Shown here piece after piece: positions 1 through 6,025 of a DNA stretch of 6,025 bases. How positions within the stretch are numbered: position 1 is the first letter of the stretch; each line of letters opens with the position of its first letter. This DNA comes from CAZFHZ01 sp964519015. GTDB taxonomy: Bacteria; Blakebacterota; Blakebacteria; Blakebacterales; CAYUVJ01. The notes beneath the pieces are model-generated. The model ran no database searches. It was not told where the DNA came from and worked only from the letters and a program-made list of their open reading frames with translations. Position numbers and translations under genes: made by a program. The stretch spans positions 1 to 6,025 of the forward strand of contig CAZFHZ010000165.1 in the NCBI GenBank assembly GCA_964519015.1. Direction: 5' to 3'.

Positions 1-1316
<1,316 letters not shown>

Positions 1317-1344
1317 CGATATTCCTTATTCAGTTCGTCTACTC

Positions 1345-1355
1345 GTCCGTCGGAC
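1345..1355. repeat. 11-bp perfect palindrome in the fcl-atpB spacer
   Basis: The plus strand reads GTCCG-T-CGGAC, with perfect 5-bp arms around one central base. It lies in the 112-bp spacer (1317-1428) between the fcl stop and the atpB ribosome-binding site. No T-run follows it on the minus strand, so it is not an intrinsic terminator. I see no clear promoter or small gene elsewhere in this spacer. Its form resembles palindromes in the 21-bp repeat tract and in the atpF-atpA spacer. A role as a protein-binding site is inference only. Confidence 0.35.
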
Positions 1356-1428
1356 ACGCTTCACCTGCGCGTGCCCGTCTTCTGTGCTCCGCTGTGACGC
1401 CGGTCCGATCCGACTTCAGGCCCAGCGT

Positions 1429-2388
1429 TCAGTCCTTGATCCCGCGGGCTTCCTGTCGATGCTCCTCGAACCAGGCGACCGTGCGATGGATCCCTTCGGC
1501 CAGCCCGACCTGCGCCTCGAACCCGAAGCGCTCCCGGGCCCGGCTGGTGTCCAGTCGCCGGCGGGGCTGCCCGTCCGGCTGGCTCGCATCCCACTCGATC
1601 CGCCCCGGGTAGCCGACTTCCTTCCGGATCAGTTCGACCAGGTCCCGGATCGTGATCTCCTCACCGGTGCCCAGGTTGACCGGCTCGGCCCCGTCGTAGT
1701 ACTCCAAGGCCAGCGCCATCCCCCGGGCGCAGTCCTCCGCGTAGAGGAACTCGCGGCTGGCCGTCCCCGTCCCCCAGACCGTCACCGACCCGGCGCCCGA
1801 TTCACGGGCTTCCACGAAGCGCCGGATGAGGGCCGGGATAACGTGGCTGGAGGCCTCGTCGAAGTTCTCCCTTGGCCCGTACAGGTTGGCCGGGATGACG
1901 TAGACCGCGTTCAGCCCGTACTGGGCACGGTAGCTCTGGGCCATCACCAGGAGCGCCCGCTTGGCGATCCCGTAGGGGGCGTTGGTCTCCTCCGGGTACC
2001 CGTTGAAGAAGTCCTCCTCCTTGAAGGGAGTCGGCGTGAACTTCGGGTAGCCACAGGTCGTGCCCGCCACCAGGAGTTTCTCCAGCCCGTAGGCCCGGGC
2101 CCCCTCGATGACGTTGATCCCCATGGCCATATTGGCGTAGAAGAATAGGCCCGGGTTCTCCCGGTTGGCGCCGATCCCCCCTACTACACCGGCCAGATGG
2201 ACCAGCGCCTGCGGCCGGGTCTCGCCATACATCCAGGCAGTCTCTTCCGCCCGGGTCAAATCGTAATCGGCGATGTCCACCGGCACGACCTCGGCCCCCG
2301 CCAAGCGCAGTTGTGGCAACAGGTGGGAAGCCAAAAAGCCGGCCCCCCCTGTCACCACCACGCGTTTGCCCTTCAGCGGGTACGGCAT
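1429..2388 (-). CDS. fcl: GDP-L-fucose synthase (GDP-4-keto-6-deoxymannose epimerase/reductase)
   Basis: This 319-residue cytoplasmic extended SDR enzyme makes GDP-L-fucose from GDP-4-keto-6-deoxy-D-mannose using NADPH; family length is about 310-320. The Rossmann motif TGGAGFLA is at 13-20; the usual third glycine is alanine at 20. The active-site stretch GTTCGYPK (109-116) keeps the catalytic Cys (C112), while the E. coli Ser107 position is Thr110. The YxxxK pair is Y139/K143 in PYGIAK. Family-specific NLYGP (168-172) and SHVIPAL (181-187, catalytic-type H182) follow, then GTGTASREFLYAEDCA (206-221), and PDGQPRR (271-277) in the substrate-binding domain. ATG at 2388 is chosen because AGGAAGG lies 6 nt upstream and the protein then begins directly before the first beta strand. 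Longer readings through the repeat depend on the N-gap length. It acts directly after Gmd, encoded upstream, to complete GDP-fucose synthesis. The position inside an ATPase operon is odd. Confidence 0.96.
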   Translation of the reverse strand: MPYPLKGKRVVVTGGAGFLASHLLPQLRLAGAEVVPVDIADYDLTRAEETAWMYGETRPQALVHLAGVVGGIGANRENPGLFFYANMAMGINVIEGARAYGLEKLLVAGTTCGYPKFTPTPFKEEDFFNGYPEETNAPYGIAKRALLVMAQSYRAQYGLNAVYVIPANLYGPRENFDEASSHVIPALIRRFVEARESGAGSVTVWGTGTASREFLYAEDCARGMALALEYYDGAEPVNLGTGEEITIRDLVELIRKEVGYPGRIEWDASQPDGQPRRRLDTSRARERFGFEAQVGLAEGIHRTVAWFEEHRQEARGIKD

Positions 2389-2390
2389 CT

Positions 2391-2752
2391 TCAGCCTTCC
2401 TGTCGCATCGGTGACCAGCGTACGTTTTGCGGTGCCGAACACACATTTTCCGGAATCCGGTGTACGTTTTCCGGTGTCGGACGGACTTTTTCCGGTAACC
2501 GGCGTACGTTTCCCGGTGTCGGACGGACNNNNNNNNNNNNNNNNNNNNNNNNNNNNNNNNNNNNNNNNNNNNNNNNNNNNNNNNNNNNNNNNNNNNNNNN
2601 NNNNNNNNNNNNNNNNNNNNNNNNNNNNGTGTCGGACGGACTTTTTCCGGTAACCGGCGTACGTTTCCCGGTGTCGGACGGACTTTTTCCGGTAACCGGC
2701 GTACGTTTCCCGGTGTCGGACGGACATTTTCCGGTATCCGTGGAGCGGTCAT
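2391..2752 (-). CDS. Candidate heptapeptide-repeat small protein between gmd and fcl, interrupted by assembly gap
   Basis: I do not recognise this as a known family. In this frame ATG (2752-2750) overlaps the gmd TGA as ATGA, and TGA (2393-2391) lies 2 bp before the fcl ATG. Before the gap there are 41 codons: MTAPRI, then heptads of two alternating kinds, PENVRPT or PEKVRPT and PGNVRRL. After the gap come 45 residues continuing the pattern, then diverged heptads PENVHRI, PENVCSA and PQNVRWS and the tail PMRQEG. Pro at position 1 and Val at position 4 are invariant, and the Val codon varies GTC/GTA/GTG, i.e. silently. The product would be basic, proline-rich and probably extended, with no signal peptide or membrane segment. 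The 100-N placeholder breaks the frame, but any whole number of 42-bp units restores it. The alternative is a noncoding tandem repeat that stays open because 21 is divisible by 3; all three minus frames are open through the array. Confidence 0.4.
2395..2401 (-). promoter_or_regulatory. Ribosome-binding site of fcl
   Basis: The minus strand reads AGGAAGG followed by six bases and ATG at 2388. It is a strong Shine-Dalgarno match and decides the fcl start against longer in-frame readings through the repeat tract. It lies inside the last codons of the heptapeptide-repeat ORF (its C-terminal MRQEG then TGA at 2393-2391), so translation of that ORF, if real, would pass over this site and could couple to fcl. 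Confidence 0.75.
2412..2734 (-). repeat. Tandem array of 21-bp units in a 42-bp alternating higher-order repeat
   Basis: Ten complete 21-bp units are visible: five at 2412-2516 and five at 2630-2734, with partial units at the gap edges. On the minus strand every complete unit starts with CCG, usually followed by GAAAA or GGAAA. Two types alternate strictly. Type A carries GTCCGTCCGACA or a variant in its second half. Type B carries GTACGCCGGTTA or a variant. Central units are identical from one 42-bp period to the next. Units next to fcl (2412-2474) are diverged but keep the A/B alternation, and the outermost unit near gmd (2714-2734) differs from its central counterpart by one base. There are no unique spacers between units, so this is not a CRISPR array. 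The 21-bp period equals seven codons and about two B-DNA turns. Confidence 0.93.
2529..2628. other. 100-N assembly gap inside the tandem repeat
   Basis: Exactly 100 undetermined bases lie between repeat units; a round 100 is the usual placeholder for unknown length. Equivalent points of the 42-bp unit on the two sides (2516 and 2629) are 113 bp apart, which is not a multiple of 42, 21 or 3. The true gap is therefore probably not 100 bp. An uninterrupted array would need 71, 113, 155 bp and so on. Protein frames read across the Ns are not reliable. Confidence 0.97.
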
Positions 2753-3804
2753 TCGTGTTCCCGCTTCCGGCCGACGTCGTGGCCGGCCTGCCGCAGGGTC
2801 TTCTCCTGCCGGGCCAGTTCCAGGTCGGCCTCGACCATCATGGCCACCAGCCGATCGAAGTCCACCTTCGGCTCCCAGCCCAGTTCCCGGCGGGCCTTCG
2901 AGGCATCCCCCCGCAGGGCGTCCACCTCGGCCGGGCGGAAATATTTCGGGTCCACCTCCACGAACTCCCGCCAGTCCAGGTCGAGCCGGGCGAAGGCCTG
3001 CTCGGCGAACTCCCGCACCGTTTGGGCCACCCCGGTGGCCACCACGTAGTCCCCCGGTTCGGGCTGCTGGAGCATCCGCCACATCGCCTCGACATAATCG
3101 CCGGCGAAGCCCCAGTCGCGCTCGGCCTCCAGGTTGCCCAGGTAGAGCTTCTCCTGGAGCCCCTCCTTGATCCGGGTGGCGGCCCGGGTGATCTTGCGCG
3201 AGACGAAGGTCTCCCCCCGCCGGGGACTCTCGTGGTTGAACAGGATCCCGTTGGCGGCATAGAGCCCCCACGCTTCCCGGTGGTTCACCGTCTGCCAGAA
3301 GGCGTACACCTTGGCCACGCCGTAGGGGCTGCGCGGGTGGAAGGGGGTCTTCTCCGTCTGCGGCGTCTCCACCGCCTGCCCGTACATCTCCGACGAAGAG
3401 GCCTGGTAGTAGCGGACCTCCTCCCCGGTACGGAGGCGGTACTCGCGCAGCGCTTCCAGCATGAGCAGCGCCCCGATGGCGTCGGCCATCGCCGTGTACT
3501 CGGGCTGCTCGAAGGAAACCTTCACGTGCGACTGGGCCCCCAGGTTGTAGACCTCGTGGGGCTTCACCGCGTCGATGATCTTGCGCAGCGAAGTGCCGTC
3601 GGTCAGGTCGCCGTAATGGAGGAAGAGCCGCACCCCCGCCTGGTGCGGATCGAGGTAGAGATGGTCGATCCGACCGGTGTTGAAGAGCGAGGCCCGCCGC
3701 ATGATGCCGTGGACCTCGTAGCCCTTTTCCAGAAGCAGTTCGGCCAGGTAGGAGCCGTCCTGGCCGGTGATACCGGAGATCAATGCCCGCTTATGTTCGG
3801 TCAT
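2749..3804 (-). CDS. gmd: GDP-mannose 4,6-dehydratase
   Basis: This 351-residue cytoplasmic extended SDR dehydratase converts GDP-D-mannose to GDP-4-keto-6-deoxy-D-mannose, the first step to GDP-L-fucose (or GDP-rhamnose and related deoxysugars). Length is normal for the family. The cofactor motif GITGQDGSYLAE is at 11-22. The Gmd signature RRASLFNTGRIDHLY at 36-50 helps bind the cofactor, in the family between neighbouring subunits. QASSSEMYG at 134-142 carries the catalytic S137/E139 (Thr in E. coli, Ser in many bacteria). Y161 and K165 in PYGVAK complete the active site. NHESPRRGETFVSRKITRA is at 190-208. The ATG at 3804 has a very strong GAGGAAGGAG ribosome site (plus-strand 3809-3818) 4 nt upstream. 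It follows atpA after 48 bp with no terminator visible, so it probably shares the ATPase transcript. Its stop overlaps the start of the repeat ORF (ATGA). The paired fcl downstream makes GDP-L-fucose the likely end product. Confidence 0.97.
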   Translation of the reverse strand: MTEHKRALISGITGQDGSYLAELLLEKGYEVHGIMRRASLFNTGRIDHLYLDPHQAGVRLFLHYGDLTDGTSLRKIIDAVKPHEVYNLGAQSHVKVSFEQPEYTAMADAIGALLMLEALREYRLRTGEEVRYYQASSSEMYGQAVETPQTEKTPFHPRSPYGVAKVYAFWQTVNHREAWGLYAANGILFNHESPRRGETFVSRKITRAATRIKEGLQEKLYLGNLEAERDWGFAGDYVEAMWRMLQQPEPGDYVVATGVAQTVREFAEQAFARLDLDWREFVEVDPKYFRPAEVDALRGDASKARRELGWEPKVDFDRLVAMMVEADLELARQEKTLRQAGHDVGRKREHE

Positions 3805-3852
3805 GATGCTCCTTCCTCAACCCCAGCGAAATCCAGTAACACCCGGCACTCA

Positions 3853-5622
3853 TCAGACATGGACGCTCTGGCGCAGTTCCTCCAGCTTCGTGTCGGTGCC
3901 CTCGACGAACGCCTTCAGGCCCTGCTCGAACTGTTCGTCCACCACTTCCCGCAGGTCGCCGAACTCCTCCATGAGTGGCAGGGCCAGGATGTCCTCCACG
4001 ATCACCCCGTCCCGGATGGCTTGACGGGCTGCCCGGTAGTAGTGGGCGATCCCCTGCATCATCCCCCTCATCTTATAGAGGGGGCAGGAGGCGTCGACCT
4101 CGCTGAAGGCGTTCTGCTGCAGGTAAAAGTCCTTGACCATCCGGCCGACCTCCAGGGTCAGCCGCTCCTGGTCCTGGAGGGCGTCGGGACCGACCAGGCT
4201 GACGATCTCCTGGAGTTCCCCCTCCCGCTGCAGGATCTCGCGGATCCCGCGCACCAGGCTGGACCAGTCCTCCCCGGCGTTCTTCTCGTACCACTTGCGC
4301 AGCCGCTCGGCGTAGAGCGTGTAGGAGCGGTTCCAGTTGATGGCCGGGAAGTGCCGGCGCTGGGCCAGGGGCGAGTCGAGCGCCCACAGGCCCCCCACCA
4401 CCCGCTGGCTGGCCTGGGTGACCGGCTCGGAGAAGTCGCCGCCGGGAGGGGAGACCGCGCCTACCGCGGTGACCGAGCCGACCCGCTTCCCCTCCCCGCC
4501 CAGGGTGATGACCCGCCCGGTCCGCTCGTAGAAGGTGGCCAGCCGGGTGGCCAGGTAGGTCGGGTAGCCCTCCTCCCCCGGCATCTCCTCCAGCCGGGAG
4601 GAGATCTCGCGCAAGGCCTCGGCCCAGCGGCTGGTCGAGTCCCCCATCAGGGCCACATTGTAGCCTTGGTCGCGGTAGTACTCGGCCAGGGTGATCCCGG
4701 TGTAGATCGAGGCGTCGCGGGCGGCCACCGGCATGTTCGAGGTATTGGCCACCAGCATGGTGCGGTCCATCAGGGAGCCGCCCGTCTTGGGATCCTCCAG
4801 GCTGGGAAATTCGTGGAGCACGTCGGCCATCTCGTTCCCCCGCTCCCCACAGCCGACGTAGACCACCACGTCGGCCAGGGAGTACTTGGCCAGGAGCTGC
4901 TCGACCACCGTCTTGCCGGTGCCGAAGCCGCCGGGGATGATGGCGTTGCCCCCCAGGGCGATCGGGAAGAGGGTGTCGAAGATGCGCTGCCCGGTTACGA
5001 AGAGTTCGACCGGGTCCAGCTTCTTGGCGTAGGGTCGGCCTCTTTTAACCGGCCACTTGCGCAGCAGGGTGATCTCGGTGCCGTCCTTCAGCCGGGCCAC
5101 CGGTTCGGTGACGGTGAATTCACCTTCGCCGATCCAGTCGAGGGTACCGGCCACCCCGTGGGGGACCAGGACCCGGTGTTCGATGGTGGGGGTTTCCTGG
5201 ATCGTCCCCAGGATGTCGCCCACCGCCACGTTGTCCCCGACCTTGATCACCGGTTGGAAGGTCCACTTCTTCGCGCGGTCGAGAGTGTCCACGCTGATCC
5301 CGCGGGCGATGAAGGAGCCTGATTCGGCCTCGATCAGTTTGAGCGGGCGCTGGATACCGTCGAAGACGCCGGTCAGCAGGCCGGGACCGAGTTCCACGGC
5401 CAGCGGGGCACCGGTGTTGGTGACCGGCTCGTCCACGTAGAGCCCGCTGGTCTCCTCGTATACCTGGATGAAGGCGGTGTCCCGGTCCAGCCGGATGATC
5501 TCACCGATCAGGCCCTCGCGGCCCACCCGCACGATGTCGTTCATGCGGGAGCCGAGCATCCCCTTGGCGATCACCGCCGGCCCGGAGATCTTCTGGATGC
5601 GTCCTACGATCTGTTCCGCCAT
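3853..5622 (-). CDS. atpA: V/A-type ATPase catalytic subunit A
   Basis: This is the ATP-hydrolysing or -synthesising subunit of the A3B3 head, 589 residues against about 580-600 in the family. The N-terminal barrel is at about 1-75. The non-homologous insert that marks subunit A, absent from F-type beta, lies at about 110-190. The P-loop is GGFGTGKT at 231-238; the family usually has Pro at the second position (GPFGSGKT type), and Gly232 replaces it. The catalytic glutamate segment GCGERGNE is at 257-264 (E260). Walker B/DSTSRWAEALREISSRLEEMPGEEGYP starts near D328, and SPPGGDFSEPVTQ is at 391-403. The C-terminal helical domain contains LVGPDALQDQERL (476-488). GGAG precedes the ATG by about 5 nt, weaker than the gmd site. 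It follows atpF after an unusually long 178-bp spacer. Subunit B, its obligate equimolar partner, is displaced about 2.5 kb downstream by the gmd-fcl cassette. Confidence 0.98.
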   Translation of the reverse strand: MAEQIVGRIQKISGPAVIAKGMLGSRMNDIVRVGREGLIGEIIRLDRDTAFIQVYEETSGLYVDEPVTNTGAPLAVELGPGLLTGVFDGIQRPLKLIEAESGSFIARGISVDTLDRAKKWTFQPVIKVGDNVAVGDILGTIQETPTIEHRVLVPHGVAGTLDWIGEGEFTVTEPVARLKDGTEITLLRKWPVKRGRPYAKKLDPVELFVTGQRIFDTLFPIALGGNAIIPGGFGTGKTVVEQLLAKYSLADVVVYVGCGERGNEMADVLHEFPSLEDPKTGGSLMDRTMLVANTSNMPVAARDASIYTGITLAEYYRDQGYNVALMGDSTSRWAEALREISSRLEEMPGEEGYPTYLATRLATFYERTGRVITLGGEGKRVGSVTAVGAVSPPGGDFSEPVTQASQRVVGGLWALDSPLAQRRHFPAINWNRSYTLYAERLRKWYEKNAGEDWSSLVRGIREILQREGELQEIVSLVGPDALQDQERLTLEVGRMVKDFYLQQNAFSEVDASCPLYKMRGMMQGIAHYYRAARQAIRDGVIVEDILALPLMEEFGDLREVVDEQFEQGLKAFVEGTDTKLEELRQSVHV

Positions 5623-5687
5623 CTTTTCTCCATGTCGAAACGGCCCCTTGTCGAGATCTCTGCGTCAGACTTCGTCAGGCTTTGTGC

Positions 5688-5707
5688 GACGTACCGTCCT
5701 GTACGTC
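5688..5707. repeat. Perfect 7-bp inverted repeat (hairpin) in atpF-atpA spacer
   Basis: The plus strand reads GACGTAC, six loop bases CGTCCT, then GTACGTC. The arms match perfectly. No run of T follows on the minus strand, so this is not an ordinary intrinsic terminator. In a transcript through atpF-atpA it could form a small stem that stalls a nuclease or sets segmental mRNA stability; as DNA it could be an operator. Function is unknown. Confidence 0.5.
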
Positions 5708-5782
5708 TCCGCGTCCTTCCTCGTCTTCCTTGATCTCTCGCCAAGTTCCTCGTTTCTAGTTCGATTCGATACTTCATGAATC

Positions 5783-5793
5783 CCAGTAACTGG
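5783..5793. repeat. 11-bp perfect palindrome just after the atpF stop
   Basis: The plus strand reads CCAGT-A-ACTGG, with 5-bp arms and one central base, 7 bp downstream of the atpF stop on the minus strand. It has the same architecture as CCGGT-A-ACCGG in the repeat tract and differs only by a paired A/T for G/C change. The half CCAGTAAC recurs at 3833-3840 just after the atpA stop. It may be coincidence. Confidence 0.35.
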
Positions 5794-5800
5794 ACGCGGA

Positions 5801-6025
5801 TCAGATCCTTATCTGGAATCCGATCGCGCGGCGCACCACCTCGCCCAGGTAGGCGCGCTCGTCCCGCTCCCAGGCCCCCGGCTCCAGGCTCGGGAAAGGG
5901 ACGAAGAGCGGATCGTTGCTGGCGTCCACCGCCTTGCGCATCCGCTCGTCCAGCCCTGCGACCAGGTCCTCCTCGATGAGCACCAGGCCGTAGTCGTCCC
6001 CGCTCAAGAGGTCTCGGACCTCGCC
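5801..6025 (-). CDS. atpF: V/A-type ATPase subunit F, 5' end cut by window edge
   Basis: The last 74 codons of subunit F of a V/A-type ATPase, a small central-stalk protein that caps the rotor shaft inside the A3B3 head and modulates activity. The full family length is about 100-110 residues, so roughly 30 N-terminal residues lie beyond the window. Visible hallmarks are the core strand DYGLVLIEED (11-20 of the partial protein), PLFVPFPSLEPG (39-50) and the C-terminal helix ending VVRRAIGFQI (63-72). The frame is open to the window edge, so an internal TTG at 6007 is not the start. Placement directly before subunit A matches the standard F-A-B order and supports the assignment of a short, weakly conserved protein. 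Confidence 0.88.
   Translation of the reverse strand, partial: GEVRDLLSGDDYGLVLIEEDLVAGLDERMRKAVDASNDPLFVPFPSLEPGAWERDERAYLGEVVRRAIGFQIRI

Larger units (their letters stand above)
5623..5800 (-). other. atpF-atpA spacer, purine-rich, no convincing gene
   Basis: These 178 bp separate the subunit F stop from subunit A, where most operons leave only a few bases. The minus strand is purine-rich over about 5710-5770, with short direct near-repeats (for example GGAAGACGA next to GGAAGGACG, and CTGACG twice 4 bp apart at about 5664-5679). An open frame of 57 codons (5777-5604, starting MKYRIELE, very arginine-rich) runs into the start of atpA. It lacks a good ribosome site and resembles nothing I know, so I do not call it a gene. 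No clear sigma-70-like promoter is visible. Confidence 0.6.

Noticed and set aside
1429..2727. Longer fcl starting at ATG 2727 with an N-terminal 14-residue repeat region.
   Set aside because: The two sides of the gap use different repeat frames (SVRHRETY before, PSDTGKRT after), joined only because the placeholder is 100 bp. A phase-continuous array would not link this ATG to fcl, and the 2388 ATG has a strong ribosome site and normal family length.
2412..2734. CRISPR array.
   Set aside because: Units are contiguous 21-bp repeats with no unique spacers, and no cas genes are nearby.
2500..2734. Insertion sequence or transposon ends flanking the gmd-fcl cassette.
   Set aside because: I found no transposase, no terminal inverted repeats at the cassette edges, and no target duplication between 3805-3852 and 1317-1428.
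1802..3271. Long minus-strand frame joining the gmd and fcl regions through the repeat.
   Set aside because: It is out of frame with both enzymes, crosses the N-gap, and its translation outside the repeat is a low-complexity shadow.
2197..5322. Very long plus-strand open frame (over 1000 codons) across fcl, the repeat, gmd and atpA.
   Set aside because: It is antisense to three clearly homologous genes, reads through the N-gap, has the Gly/His/Pro/Val-rich bias of a high-GC shadow frame, and shows no recognisable domain.
5688..5707. Intrinsic terminator between atpF and atpA.
   Set aside because: The stem is perfect, but no T-run follows on the transcribed strand, and the genes on either side belong to one complex.
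5604..5777. 57-codon arginine-rich minus-strand ORF in the atpF-atpA spacer (starts MKYRIELE).
   Set aside because: There is no convincing Shine-Dalgarno, it overlaps the atpA start, and its composition simply reflects a purine-rich spacer. It is kept only as a remark on the spacer.

Overview
The window is high-GC bacterial DNA in which every supported gene lies on the minus strand. Read in the direction of transcription (high to low coordinates), it holds the 3' end of V/A-type ATPase subunit F, complete catalytic subunit A, GDP-mannose 4,6-dehydratase (gmd), a tandem-repeat tract broken by a 100-N gap, GDP-L-fucose synthase (fcl), and V/A-type ATPase subunit B, which runs off the left edge. 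A bacterial V/A-type rotary ATPase with high GC suggests a lineage such as Chloroflexota, Deinococcota/Thermus or a relative. The sequence alone does not settle which, and the 100-N gap suggests a draft or metagenome assembly.

Region by region: 6025-5801 is the end of subunit F. 5800-5623 is a 178-bp spacer with a perfect 7-bp hairpin and no convincing gene. 5622-3853 is subunit A. 3804-2749 is gmd. 2752-2391 is a repeat tract of 21-bp units alternating in two types (42-bp higher-order repeat). It also reads as a heptapeptide-repeat ORF that begins in an ATGA overlap with the gmd stop and ends 2 bp before the fcl start. 2388-1429 is fcl. 1428-1317 is a 112-bp spacer. 1316-1 is subunit B.

Subunits A and B form the alternating A3B3 hexamer of the rotary ATPase and F belongs to the central stalk; F-A-B is the usual bacterial and archaeal gene order. 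Here the A-B junction is split by the two-enzyme pathway that turns GDP-D-mannose into GDP-L-fucose, a sugar-nucleotide donor for surface glycans. Both junctions (A to gmd, and fcl to B) lie in gap-free sequence, so the insertion does not depend on the N-gap join. The most unusual element is the repeat tract between gmd and fcl, either a previously unrecognised small repeat protein or a structured 21-bp-period DNA/RNA element.
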